A DNA stretch of 64,000 bases from Ohtaekwangia sp036786105 (GTDB lineage: Bacteria > Bacteroidota > Bacteroidia > Cytophagales > Cyclobacteriaceae). Each line of letters opens with the position of its first letter. The stretch's first letter is position 1. The notes below the pieces were generated by a model. The model saw only the letters and a list, made by a program, of their open reading frames with translations. It was not told where the DNA came from and made no database searches. Where the stretch lies: positions 1 to 64,000 of the forward strand of contig NZ_DAIQRQ010000012.1 in the NCBI RefSeq assembly GCF_036786105.1, in the 5' to 3' direction. Shown here piece by piece: positions 26,202 to 35,680 of the stretch. A program made the translations under genes and the position numbers.

Positions 26202-27674
26202 ATGCTAACGCTACTTCTCATATTCTTTCCACTGGCCGCAGCGCTGGTACTCTTTTTATTCAGACCTCAGCAGGCAAAAATTATCGCGCTTGCAGCAGCG
26301 CTGATCGAACTGGTTCTGTCGCTGGTAGTGGTAGCGCAGTTTAACAAGGCCGAAGGACCACAATTTGAAGTAAATGTACCGTGGATCACTTCCATGGGAT
26401 TGAACTTTGCCGTGGCCATTGATGGTATAAGTCTGCTGTTGGTGTTGCTCACCACGGTGCTGGTGCCGTTCATCATTCTGTCATCATTCAGTCATACATA
26501 CGACAAGCCTTCTTCATTCTATGGATTGATCCTTACTATGCAAATGGCGTTGGTAGGCGTGTTTGTAGCGCGCGATGGCTTATTGTTCTACCTCTTCTGG
26601 GAAGTAGCGCTGATCCCGATCTACTTTATTTGTCTGATATGGGGTGGTGAAGATCGCGGAAGGATCACCTTCAAGTTCTTTGTATATACATTGGCCGGAA
26701 GCTTGTTCATGCTGGTAGGCCTGGTATACTTATATTTCCATACACCAGGCTCACATACTTTTGCGATCGATGCACTGTATCAGGCAGGACATTCGCTGTC
26801 AGCAACGGAACAATCGTTTTTATTCTGGGCATTGTTTGTAGCGTTTGCCATCAAGATGCCTGTATTTCCATTTCATACCTGGCAGCCTGATACCTATACG
26901 GTGTCGCCCGTGCAAGGAACCATGTTGCTTTCGGGTATCATGTTAAAGATGGGTATATATGGTGTAATCCGCTGGTTGATTCCGGTAGTGCCCGGCGGTG
27001 TTGCGCAATGGGGAATGACCGCCGTGATTATCTCCGTGATCGGTATCATCTATGCTTCGTGCATCGCCATCGTTCAGAAAGATTTCAAACGACTGATTGC
27101 ATATTCTTCCATCGCTCACGTTGGACTTATCTCTGCCGGTATATTTACTCGGAACGCAATCGGTATACAAGGTGCTATGATCCAAATGGTGAGCCATGGT
27201 ATCATCGTCTTTGCTTTGTTCTATATCATTGAGATTGTTTTCGACCGAACCAAGACGAGAACACTTTCAGAACTGGGCGGCATACGCAACGTGGCGCCTG
27301 TTCTTGCCACAGTATTTGTTATTACCATGCTCGGCAGCGTAGCGCTTCCATTTACCAGTGGTTTCGTAGGAGAGTTCCTGCTCATCAATGCGCTGTTCCA
27401 GTACAAGGCTGTGCTGGGAGCCATTGCAGGTGTAACCATTATTCTGGGTGCAGTATATATGCTCAGAACGTTCCAGAAATCTATGTCAGGTGAAACCAAC
27501 AGCAAGACCGCTTCTTTCCTCGACCTCACCGGACAGGAGAAGCTTGTGCTGTATCCGATAGTGATCCTGATCATATTGATCGGTATATATCCGGCTCCGC
27601 TGCTGGAGATTTCCGAAGCGGCTGTTACCAATCTTTTACATTCAATCTCTGAAGTTACTGCTTCCGCCAACTAA
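26202..27674 (+). CDS. nuoM: NADH-quinone oxidoreductase subunit M
   Basis: An antiporter-like proton-pumping membrane subunit, 490 residues, about 14 helices. Conserved signs are FYLFWEVALIPIYFICLIWGG (glutamate of the proton path), FAIKMPVFPFHTWQPDTYT and KRLIAYSSIAHVGLI. It ends 3 bp before nuoN. Confidence 0.96.
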   Translation: MLTLLLIFFPLAAALVLFLFRPQQAKIIALAAALIELVLSLVVVAQFNKAEGPQFEVNVPWITSMGLNFAVAIDGISLLLVLLTTVLVPFIILSSFSHTYDKPSSFYGLILTMQMALVGVFVARDGLLFYLFWEVALIPIYFICLIWGGEDRGRITFKFFVYTLAGSLFMLVGLVYLYFHTPGSHTFAIDALYQAGHSLSATEQSFLFWALFVAFAIKMPVFPFHTWQPDTYTVSPVQGTMLLSGIMLKMGIYGVIRWLIPVVPGGVAQWGMTAVIISVIGIIYASCIAIVQKDFKRLIAYSSIAHVGLISAGIFTRNAIGIQGAMIQMVSHGIIVFALFYIIEIVFDRTKTRTLSELGGIRNVAPVLATVFVITMLGSVALPFTSGFVGEFLLINALFQYKAVLGAIAGVTIILGAVYMLRTFQKSMSGETNSKTASFLDLTGQEKLVLYPIVILIILIGIYPAPLLEISEAAVTNLLHSISEVTASAN

Positions 27675-27677
27675 TAT

Positions 27678-29066
27678 ATGAACGCACTATTTGTTATCAC
27701 CGGCTTAGGTATCGTTTCTCTTCTTGCTGAATTTGGCAATCTGAAAAGATGGCTTACTGCATTTGTGATCATCGGCCTTGTGGCCGCAGTGGGTCTTGCT
27801 ATAGCAGACTGGACAAACGGTACATCCGAAGCTTTCTATTTCAGCAACATGCTGGTGTTCGACAGACCCGCACTGGCCTTCACCGCACTGATTGGTACAG
27901 CAACGATCCTCTGGTTCTGGATGTCGGCTGATTACTTTGCTACACAGACGCATCGTACCGATCGTACTTCGCTCATAGTGTTTGCAGTGGTGGGCGCTGT
28001 AATCATGTCATCGTTCAACAACATGGCTATGCTGTTCCTCGGTATCGAGATACTTTCTATGTCGCTCTATGTATTGGCGGGAAGCAAAAAAGATAGCCTG
28101 ACTTCAACCGAAGCAGCATTCAAATATTTTTTGATGGGATCGTTCGCTACCGGCTTCCTGTTGTTCGGCATAGCGCTGATCTATGGCGCGACCGGTTCAT
28201 TCCACCTGCATACTATTGCAGAAGCACTTACCGCTAATCCAACCGGCTTCCCAACTTTCTTCTATGCAGGTATACTGTTGATGATGATTGGCCTGGCCTT
28301 CAAGATCTCGGCCGTCCCATTCCACTTCTGGGCACCCGATGTATATAGCGGTTCGCCTACCACAGTAACAGCGTTCATGTCAACTGTTGTAAAAGTAGCA
28401 GCTATTGCTGCATTTGTTCGTATCTTCTCTACCTGCTTTGTAGCGGCGCAGTCAACATGGGTAAACGTACTAAGCGTTATCGCGATACTTACCCTGGTGA
28501 TCCCGAACGTAACCGCCGTATACCAGACACACGTGAAGCGCATACTGGCATACTCCAGCGTTGGCCATGTGGGCTATATACTTCTTGCATTTATAGCGAA
28601 TCCAACGGCAACCGATACAGTCTACTACTACCTGGCTACATATACCGTGGCATCACTGGCTGCGTTCAGCGTATTGCACCTGTTGGAGGGTACAGCCGAA
28701 GAAACTACTATCGACTATTTCAACGGCCTTTATAAAAAGAATGCATGGCTTGCCGTAACAATGACCATCGCGTTATTGTCACTCGCAGGTATACCTCCGC
28801 TGGCAGGCTTCTTCGGAAAATATATGGTATTCGCGCAGGCGATCAACCACGGATATACCAGCCTCGTCATTGTGGCAGTAGTTACCTCATTGATCGGTGT
28901 ATACTACTATTTCCGCATCATCATCGCGATGTACTTCCGCGAACCCGAAGGAACAGCCGTAACCATCCGCGGCTCGCACAAAGCACTCTTCTGCGCACTG
29001 ATCGCACTGAGCTTTTTGCTGGGCATGTTCCCGGATGCGATATTGAAATTAGCTACGAGCTATTAG
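27678..29066 (+). CDS. nuoN: NADH-quinone oxidoreductase subunit N
   Basis: The third antiporter-like subunit, 462 residues and about 14 helices. Conserved signs are FLGIEILSMSLYVLAGS, FKISAVPFHFWAPDVYSGSP and KRILAYSSVGHVGYILLA. Last gene of the nuo operon. No clear terminator was found in the 330 bp that follow. Confidence 0.96.
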   Translation: MNALFVITGLGIVSLLAEFGNLKRWLTAFVIIGLVAAVGLAIADWTNGTSEAFYFSNMLVFDRPALAFTALIGTATILWFWMSADYFATQTHRTDRTSLIVFAVVGAVIMSSFNNMAMLFLGIEILSMSLYVLAGSKKDSLTSTEAAFKYFLMGSFATGFLLFGIALIYGATGSFHLHTIAEALTANPTGFPTFFYAGILLMMIGLAFKISAVPFHFWAPDVYSGSPTTVTAFMSTVVKVAAIAAFVRIFSTCFVAAQSTWVNVLSVIAILTLVIPNVTAVYQTHVKRILAYSSVGHVGYILLAFIANPTATDTVYYYLATYTVASLAAFSVLHLLEGTAEETTIDYFNGLYKKNAWLAVTMTIALLSLAGIPPLAGFFGKYMVFAQAINHGYTSLVIVAVVTSLIGVYYYFRIIIAMYFREPEGTAVTIRGSHKALFCALIALSFLLGMFPDAILKLATSY

Positions 29067-29400
29067 TTGCTGGCTGCTAGTCAGTCGTGTGTCTTTGAAT
29101 GGCTGCTAGCCGCTGGTTTCTGGCCGTGTGAGGGTATGAGTGAGTCTTACTTTCTACATTCGTTGATCAATATTCCTTGTTCATTTTTCAATTCAACGAT
29201 TAACAGTTCGCTGTAACGGCTAACAGCTAACAACAACGACACCAATCGTCCTGCAGCTTGTAGCCAGTAACCTGCAGCCATTGGAAGATTTCGCTCATTC
29301 TGCTCTGTTCTGTCCCTGACAAATCCGGTACTTGGCTGCTTCTATTGCATTTTCCTGCCAAAAAGCTTATCTTCAATCGATTGCTTTAAATCCTTAAACC
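29067..29400. repeat. Intergenic region with dispersed repeat modules
   Basis: Follows nuoN. Contains GTTGCTGGCTGCTAG and TGGCTGCTAGCCGCTGG, a GTGTGAGGGTATGAGTGAG stretch, CGATTAACAGTTCGCTGTAA with CTAACAGCTAACAAC, and CAGCTTGTAGCCAGTAACC. These are the modules seen in the nuo spacers, here partly in the opposite orientation. A weak promoter-like TTG-N21-TATCTTC lies near 29344-29375 before the CBS gene. Confidence 0.55.
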
Positions 29401-29832
29401 ATGGGAAAAGTAAAAGACATACTGGATGCCAAGGGGCGGGCGGTATATTCCGTCTCACCCAATGTTACAGTCTACCACGCCATCGAAGTGATGTGCGAGA
29501 AAAACATCGGTGGACTTATTATTATGGAAAACGGTAAGATGGTGGGCATCTTTACCGAACGCGATTACGCACGAAAACTTATTCTCAAAGGTAAATCCTC
29601 CAAAGATACATTGATCAAGGAGCTCATGACCTCCAAGGTGTTTACGGTAACTCCCGAAACATCAATCGAAGAATGTATGTGGATTATGAGCAACCGGAAA
29701 TTCCGCCACCTTCCTGTAGAAGAGAATGGCGAACTGGTGGGCGTGATCTCCATCAGTGACGTTGTGCGTACAGTTATCAACGAACAGAAATCCATCATCG
29801 AACATTTGGAACAATACATTGCCGGGCAGTAG
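29401..29832 (+). CDS. CBS-domain pair protein
   Basis: A 143-residue cytoplasmic protein made of two CBS domains (about residues 5-65 and 72-132). CBS pairs bind adenine nucleotides or related ligands and usually act as energy sensors. Signature turns are GGLIIMENGKMVGIFTERDY and HLPVEENGELVGVISISDVV. No catalytic domain is attached. It stands 60 bp before the bestrophin gene and may be co-transcribed with it, but no partner is established. Confidence 0.93.
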   Translation: MGKVKDILDAKGRAVYSVSPNVTVYHAIEVMCEKNIGGLIIMENGKMVGIFTERDYARKLILKGKSSKDTLIKELMTSKVFTVTPETSIEECMWIMSNRKFRHLPVEENGELVGVISISDVVRTVINEQKSIIEHLEQYIAGQ

Positions 29833-29891
29833 ATTTAGAGCCGCTCAGAGAAAATCTTAAGAGCGGATATATACTCTAAATCCATCGGTAC

Positions 29892-30809
29892 ATGTTGTTG
29901 AAACAAAATCTTCGCCTGCATCGAATCCTCCGGATGACCTGGCGGGTAGATATGATCATGCTTATCAGTTGTGCAGCAGCGCATTATGTCGATATAAGGT
30001 GGCTGGGCGATGTAAATATACCGGCGGCGTTGCCTGCGCTGATGGGTACCGCTATTGCCTTCTTTATTGGTTTCAACAACAACCAGGCGTATGATCGCTG
30101 GTGGGAAGCCCGCATTATCTGGGGAGCACTGGTAAACGATTCGCGCTCGTGGGCCCGGGGGTTGCTGGCGTATTGTGCTGCACCGGCAGAAAGTAGTTTA
30201 AATGCAGAAGATATAGCCCGCTATCAGCGTACGCTCATTCGCAGACATATAGCATTTGTATATGCGTTGAAAGGAGCATTGCGCAGACGCGATGTAAATG
30301 CTTTTGAAAAATACCTTTCACCGGAAGAAGCTGAGCGTGTAAAGACCTTCTCCAATATACCCAACGCTATCCTTGATTTGCAGGGACATGACCTGCAGAA
30401 GCTCTCGAAAGAAAATGTGATTGATGGATTCCGGTTTCGCATACTGGATGAACTGCTGCGAAATTTCTGCGACAACATGGGAAAATCGGAGCGTATTAAC
30501 AATACGGTATTTCCCACTACCTATATATATTTCACCCGGCTCTTTATCTGGATGTTTGTAATTCTTACCACCATGTCGATTGCGCATGCCGTGGGACACT
30601 GGTCTATACTGCTGGGATTTATGGTTGGATTCGTTTTTCATATCACCCACATTAACGGTATGAATATTATGGATCCATTCCAGCATAATCCTGCCGGTAT
30701 TCCGGTCAACAGCATAACACGCACGATTGAAATAAATCTGTTACAGGCCCTGCAGGAAAAGGATATTCCGCAGCCGGAAGCGCCGATAAAAGGAGAATAT
30801 ATACTTTGA
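29892..30809 (+). CDS. Bestrophin family anion channel (UPF0187)
   Basis: A 305-residue membrane protein of the bestrophin/UPF0187 family, pentameric ligand-free ion channels. Family signs are GFNNNQAYDRWWEARIIWGALVN in the first third, the arginine-rich LIRRHIAFVYALKGALRRRD region, and TTYIYFTRLFIWMFVI before the final helices. The ion and role in this bacterium are unknown. Directly downstream lies the tandem repeat array. Confidence 0.9.
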   Translation: MLLKQNLRLHRILRMTWRVDMIMLISCAAAHYVDIRWLGDVNIPAALPALMGTAIAFFIGFNNNQAYDRWWEARIIWGALVNDSRSWARGLLAYCAAPAESSLNAEDIARYQRTLIRRHIAFVYALKGALRRRDVNAFEKYLSPEEAERVKTFSNIPNAILDLQGHDLQKLSKENVIDGFRFRILDELLRNFCDNMGKSERINNTVFPTTYIYFTRLFIWMFVILTTMSIAHAVGHWSILLGFMVGFVFHITHINGMNIMDPFQHNPAGIPVNSITRTIEINLLQALQEKDIPQPEAPIKGEYIL

Positions 30810-30826
30810 TACGTCCACTTTTTAAA

Positions 30827-31345
30827 ATAGCTGCTAGCTGCCAGACGCAGTGTGCTATAGGTAGCGTGTATTTATTCTGTAATATTCTGTGATTTCTGTG
30901 GGAAATAAAAATGGCTGCTGGCTTCAGGCTGCTGGCTGCTATACGCGGAGTGCTATAGGGTAGGCTGCATTTATTCTGTGATATTCTGTGATTTCTGTGG
31001 GAAATAAAANNNNNNNNNNNNNNNNNNNNNNNNNNNNNNNNNNNNNNNNNNNNNNNNNNNNNNNNNNNNNNNNNNNNNNNNNNNNNNNNNNNNNNNNNNN
31101 NNNNNNNNNATAGGGTAGGCTGCATTTATTCTGTGATATTCTGTGATTTCTGTGGGAAATAAAATGGCTGCTGGCTTCAGGCTGCTGGCTGCTATACGCG
31201 GAGTGCTATAGGGTAGGCTGCATTTATTCTGTGATATTCTGTGATTTCTGTGGGAAATAAAATAGCTGCTGGCTGCCAGGCGCGGTGTACTAGAGGGTTG
31301 GTGTGTATTTATTCTGTGATATTCTGCGAGTTCTGTGGGAAATTT
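30827..31345. repeat. ~98-bp intergenic tandem repeat array (gap inside)
   Basis: Imperfect direct repeats of about 84-99 bp start at about 30827, 30911, 31164 and 31262, with another copy partly lost in the N gap. Each unit holds GGCTGCTGGCTGCTATA-type sequence followed by TTTATTCTGTGATATTCTGTG and ATTTCTGTGGGAAATAAAA. The central units are nearly identical, the outer ones diverged. No conserved spacer/repeat alternation, so not CRISPR. No coding frame is convincing. Confidence 0.9.
31010..31109. other. Scaffold gap (100 N) inside the tandem array
   Basis: Exactly 100 N, flanked by copies of the same repeat unit. The assembler probably failed in the repeat, so the copy number is not known. 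Confidence 0.99.
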
Positions 31346-31409
31346 TCCTGTATTTAATCTTAAATTGATCTCATCATTTCACTACAACCCAAGCTGATAT
31401 CTGCACCGT

Positions 31410-32903
31410 ATGAAACAATATATACTTGCTCTCGATCAGGGCACTACCAGTTCGCGCGCTATTGTCTTTGATCAGGAAGGAACCATTCAATCCGTAGCAC
31501 AAAAAGAATTTCAACAAATCTTTCCCAAACCCGGTTGGGTAGAACATGATCCTAATGAGATATGGGCCTCGCAGGCTGGCGTAGCCGCAGAAGCGATTGC
31601 CAAGATTGGCATTAACGGAAAATACCTCGCAGCGATTGGCATCACCAACCAGCGTGAAACTACCATTGTGTGGGATCGTGAAACAAGCCAGCCGCTATAT
31701 AATGCTATTGTATGGCAGGATCGCAGAACCTCGGCATACTGCGATGAACTAAAGGCTCAAGGTCTGTCGGAAACCATCAAACAAAAAACAGGACTGTTCA
31801 TCGATGCCTATTTCTCGGCTTCGAAGATAAAATGGATATTGGATAACGTAGCCGGTGCACGTGCCAAAGCCGAGCAGGGTAAACTCGCATTTGGTACGGT
31901 AGATACCTGGCTTACCTGGAAACTTACCAATGGCAAAGTACATGTTACGGATGTGACCAACGCCAGTCGCACGATGATTTTTAATATACATACTTTGTCG
32001 TGGGACAAAGAGTTACTGAAGATCTTTACCATACCGGAGAGTATGTTGCCGGAAGTACGTTCGTGCAGTGAAGTATATGGTGAGACGGGCACTACACTTT
32101 TTGCCAGCAAAGTACCGATTGCCGGTATAGCGGGCGATCAGCAGGCAGCCTTATTCGGGCAGGCATGCTTTGAGCCAGGCATGATTAAAAACACATACGG
32201 TACGGGTTGCTTTATTGTGGCTAACATCGGTAACAAACCCGTGGTGACGAAAGATTTACTTACCACAATAGGTTGGAAGATTGGCAATGATGTGACCTAT
32301 GCCGTAGAGGGATCTATATTTATAGGCGGTGCGATAATTCAATGGCTTCGCGATGGATTGGAATTATTCCCCACATCTGCACAAGTAGAGAAGCTGGCAC
32401 AAAAAGTAGAAGATTCCGGTGGAGTATATTTAGTGCCCGCACTCTCCGGACTCGGAGCACCACACTGGGACCCTTATGCGCGCGGCCTGATCATCGGGCT
32501 TACGCGTGGCACTACCAAAGCGCATATCAGCCGGGCTGCACTGGATGCTATTACGTTTGATGTAAAGAGCATTACCGATTGTATACAGGAAGAAGCCAAT
32601 ATAGCGTTGAAAGAACTGCGCGTAGACGGTGGCGCATCCGTCAACAATATGTTGATGCAATTGCAGTCGGATGTGATGGATAAGATTGTAGTACGGCCAA
32701 AGATTACTGAGACTACAGCGCTGGGAGCTGCTTATCTGGCAGGGCTTGCTACCGGATATTGGAGCGGGCTTGGTGAAATTAAAAAGTACTGGCAGGAAGA
32801 CAAGCGCTTTACTCCCGGCAGTAACAAAGAGAAACAACAGAAACAGTATCGCACCTGGAAGCGTGCCGTAGAGCGAGCCAAAGGGTGGGCGAATGAGGAG
32901 TAA
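31410..32903 (+). CDS. glpK: Glycerol kinase
   Basis: Phosphorylates glycerol to sn-glycerol 3-phosphate with ATP. The 497-residue length and FGGY-fold motifs agree: N-terminal LALDQGTTSSRAIVFD (phosphate loop), VEHDPNEIW, GITNQRETTIVWDR, WQDRRTS, IAGDQQAALFGQ, NTYGTGCFI and the C-terminal RVDGGASVNNMLMQLQSD. It precedes glpD by 42 bp, forming a glycerol-use pair. No glycerol facilitator gene is seen next to them. Confidence 0.97.
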   Translation: MKQYILALDQGTTSSRAIVFDQEGTIQSVAQKEFQQIFPKPGWVEHDPNEIWASQAGVAAEAIAKIGINGKYLAAIGITNQRETTIVWDRETSQPLYNAIVWQDRRTSAYCDELKAQGLSETIKQKTGLFIDAYFSASKIKWILDNVAGARAKAEQGKLAFGTVDTWLTWKLTNGKVHVTDVTNASRTMIFNIHTLSWDKELLKIFTIPESMLPEVRSCSEVYGETGTTLFASKVPIAGIAGDQQAALFGQACFEPGMIKNTYGTGCFIVANIGNKPVVTKDLLTTIGWKIGNDVTYAVEGSIFIGGAIIQWLRDGLELFPTSAQVEKLAQKVEDSGGVYLVPALSGLGAPHWDPYARGLIIGLTRGTTKAHISRAALDAITFDVKSITDCIQEEANIALKELRVDGGASVNNMLMQLQSDVMDKIVVRPKITETTALGAAYLAGLATGYWSGLGEIKKYWQEDKRFTPGSNKEKQQKQYRTWKRAVERAKGWANEE

Positions 32904-32945
32904 GATTTATAGAAGAATTAATTATAAAGGGTATACCTATATAGC

Positions 32946-34514
32946 ATGCAACGATCGGCCATGATAGACGCACTCCGCCAGCAGGGAGCCACACCGTGGG
33001 ATGTGCTGATCATCGGCGGAGGCGCCACCGGTTTGGGGGCTGCTGTAGAAGCTGCATCACGCGGGTATAAAACATTGCTGTTAGAGCAACACGACTTTGC
33101 AAAAGGCACTTCAAGTCGCAGTACAAAACTCATTCACGGAGGTGTTCGCTATTTGCAGCAGGGAGATATAGGTCTGGTACTCGAAGCCTTGCACGAGCGT
33201 GGATTGTTGCGACAGAACGCACCTCACCTCGTGCGCAATCAACAGTTTATTATACCGAATTACGAATGGTGGAATGGTCCGTTCTATACCATCGGTATGA
33301 AAGTATATGATATGATGGCCGGATCATTGGGACTTGGTCCATCGGAACATATATCCAAAGAAGAAACCATGCATGCCATCGCCAACCTGAAAGAGGAAGG
33401 ACTGCGCGGTGGTGTAATATATTACGATGGTCAATTCGATGACTCTCGCCTGGCCATAAACCTGGCACAGACTGCCGTGAATCATGAAGGTGTTGTTATT
33501 AACTATATGCCTGTTACAGCATTAGTGAAAGATGAAAAAGAATCGGTAACCGGTGTGATAGCAACCGATATAGAAACGCAGGAGCAGTATACTATATATG
33601 CCAAAGCCATTGTGAATTGCACGGGTGTATTTGCCGATACTATTCTGAAAATGGATGATCCTGAAGCAGGCAGATCCATTATGCCGAGCCAGGGTGTGCA
33701 CATCGTATTGAACCGCGAATTTCTGCAAGGTGATGCCGCCATCATGATCCCGAAAACATCGGACGGCCGCGTGTTGTTTGCAGTGCCCTGGCATGATAAA
33801 GTAGTGGTAGGCACTACCGATACGCTGGTGCAAACGGAAAGCCTGGAGCCGCGCGCATTGGAAGAAGAGATTGATTTTATATTAAGCACAGCAAGCCTAT
33901 ACCTGACACGAAAGCCAACGCGCCACGATGTGAAGAGTATATTTGCCGGATTGCGCCCGCTCACCGCTTCAACCAATAATGGCAAACAAACAAAAGATAT
34001 ATCACGCAGTCATAAAATATTCGTGTCACTATCCGGATTGATTACTGTAGTAGGCGGTAAGTGGACTACCTATCGCAAGATGGGAGAAGATACGATTGAT
34101 CGCGCGGTGATGGTTGGAAATTTACCCGAGCGAAGTTCGGTCACGAAGCAATTGCCGATTCACGGGGCGGCTGAACCGGTAAGGCTTGATGATCCGCTAT
34201 ATTTCTATGGCGGCGATAAAAAATATATAGAAGCACTCATCGCGGAGCGGTCTGTATTGGCTGAAAAAATCCATCCGGACCTGAGCATCATACAAGCCGA
34301 AGTAGTGTGGGCAGCGCAATCGGAAATGGCACGCACGGTAGAAGATGTACTGGCCCGCAGAACACGCGCGCTCTTTCTGGATGCCGCTGCAAGTATTGAA
34401 ATGGCGCCTGTAGTGGCACGTCTCCTGGCAGAAACACTAGGCCACGATGAAGCCTGGCAACACGCGCAAATACAAGCATTTACACAGCTTGCCGATGGCT
34501 ATAGACTGGCATGA
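32946..34514 (+). CDS. glpD: Glycerol-3-phosphate dehydrogenase (FAD-dependent)
   Basis: Oxidises glycerol 3-phosphate to dihydroxyacetone phosphate and feeds electrons to the quinone pool at the inner membrane. The 522-residue protein starts with a Rossmann FAD motif (LIIGGGATGLGAAVEAASRG), then SRSTKLIHGGVRYLQQGD typical of GlpD, and a C-terminal accessory domain. Start at 32946 or possibly the ATG at 32964. It works with the upstream glpK. Confidence 0.95.
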   Translation: MQRSAMIDALRQQGATPWDVLIIGGGATGLGAAVEAASRGYKTLLLEQHDFAKGTSSRSTKLIHGGVRYLQQGDIGLVLEALHERGLLRQNAPHLVRNQQFIIPNYEWWNGPFYTIGMKVYDMMAGSLGLGPSEHISKEETMHAIANLKEEGLRGGVIYYDGQFDDSRLAINLAQTAVNHEGVVINYMPVTALVKDEKESVTGVIATDIETQEQYTIYAKAIVNCTGVFADTILKMDDPEAGRSIMPSQGVHIVLNREFLQGDAAIMIPKTSDGRVLFAVPWHDKVVVGTTDTLVQTESLEPRALEEEIDFILSTASLYLTRKPTRHDVKSIFAGLRPLTASTNNGKQTKDISRSHKIFVSLSGLITVVGGKWTTYRKMGEDTIDRAVMVGNLPERSSVTKQLPIHGAAEPVRLDDPLYFYGGDKKYIEALIAERSVLAEKIHPDLSIIQAEVVWAAQSEMARTVEDVLARRTRALFLDAAASIEMAPVVARLLAETLGHDEAWQHAQIQAFTQLADGYRLA

Positions 34515-34582
34515 GTAACGAATACGTAATCTTTCTGTATAGTATAAAGATTAGTGCTTAATATTGTGCTGTAATTCTATAA

Positions 34583-35245
34583 ATGCACATGAGCGCAAAG
34601 GCCTTTATATTCGACCTCAACGGTACCATGATTGATGACATGCATTATCACTTACAGATATGGCATGATGTATTAACCAACGACCTGGGCGCCAAGCTGA
34701 GTATTGAAGAGACAAGAAGCCAGATGTATGGCAAGAATGATGAACTGCTTGCCCGCGTATTTGGTGAGGGCCACTTTACACCTGCTGAAATAGAAGAAAT
34801 CTCCCAACGCAAAGAAGATAAATACCAGGCACTGTATCGCCCTCACCTCGATCTGTTGCCAGGCTTATTCGACTTTTTAGAGAATGCCCACCAGGCGGGT
34901 ATACGGCTCGCCATTGGTTCAGCCGCCATTCCCTATAACATCAACTTCGTGCTCGATAACCTGAACATTCGCCATTACTTCAACGTAATCGTAAGTGCGC
35001 ACGATGTGTTGCAAAGTAAACCGCACCCCGAAGTGTTTCTGAAAGCTGCTGAGCTGTTAGGCGTACATCCCGACAACTGTACGGTGTTTGAAGATGCTCC
35101 CAAAGGTGTGGAAGCTGCCGAGAATGCAGGCATGCAAAGCGTTGTATTAACCACCATGCATACGCCCGAAGAGTTTCAACGCTATAGCAACATCATGCTC
35201 TATACGAAAGATTATAAGAATCCTTTGTTGAAGGAGCTGATTTAG
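34583..35245 (+). CDS. HAD-superfamily hydrolase (beta-phosphoglucomutase-like)
   Basis: A 220-residue cytoplasmic HAD hydrolase with a helical cap. Motif I reads FIFDLNGT (nucleophile D11), motif II GSAA, motif III K in SKPHPEVFLKAAE, motif IV FEDAPKGVEAA. The residue two after the nucleophile is Asn (DLN) instead of the usual Asp that acts as general acid/base, so the rate or substrate may be altered. Located 68 bp after glpD, it might act on glycerol 3-phosphate or a sugar phosphate; this is inference. Confidence 0.88.
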   Translation: MHMSAKAFIFDLNGTMIDDMHYHLQIWHDVLTNDLGAKLSIEETRSQMYGKNDELLARVFGEGHFTPAEIEEISQRKEDKYQALYRPHLDLLPGLFDFLENAHQAGIRLAIGSAAIPYNINFVLDNLNIRHYFNVIVSAHDVLQSKPHPEVFLKAAELLGVHPDNCTVFEDAPKGVEAAENAGMQSVVLTTMHTPEEFQRYSNIMLYTKDYKNPLLKELI

Positions 35246-35254
35246 CTAGACCGG

Positions 35255-35656
35255 CTATACTTGCTTTCCGACTGGATTTAATTTTTTACAATGCGATTTA
35301 ACGGCGGCCAGCATTTTCTTGGCATGCTTTGCGTTTTGCTCGCTTACCACATATTCATTATAACGGGCCGTCATGCAGTTTTCAAGCAGCCATCGGTAAG
35401 CTCCGCCACATTTCATATTTTTATGAACCAATTGTTTTAAGATCTCGTGTTTCTCGCCTCCTTTCCCTGATTTCTTGAGGTAACTTTCAAAATCTTCAAA
35501 CTTTCCAATGCCTGGTAAATTCAGTGGGAACATCTCGAACTTTACAAAGTTAAGGGCTGCATAGAATGCGGTGGTTACCACCCAGTCGTTATACTTTTTT
35601 GTTTCCAATAGAAAATCGCATAATTCTTCATTATGCTCTGCATGAGCTTTGCGCAT
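35255..35656 (-). CDS. Small alpha-helical protein, HEPN-like
   Basis: A 133-residue soluble protein, predicted mostly helical. The segment YNDWVVTTAFYAALNFVKFEMF resembles the HEPN helix with the DW-V-T-x-F-Y-A-A-L/H pattern, and RYNEYVVSEQNAKHAKKML would be the last helix. I do not see the Rx4-6H ribonuclease motif at its usual place, so a toxin activity is uncertain. Convergent with the HAD gene; 24 bp downstream of a second unknown gene on the same strand, probably in one operon. Confidence 0.6.
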   Translation of the reverse strand: MRKAHAEHNEELCDFLLETKKYNDWVVTTAFYAALNFVKFEMFPLNLPGIGKFEDFESYLKKSGKGGEKHEILKQLVHKNMKCGGAYRWLLENCMTARYNEYVVSEQNAKHAKKMLAAVKSHCKKLNPVGKQV

Positions 35657-35680
35657 AGAAATTAAAATGATACGTAACGT

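Noticed and set aside
30827..31345. Possible CRISPR array
   Set aside because: Repeats are adjacent ~98-bp units without unique spacers of constant length, and no cas genes are near.
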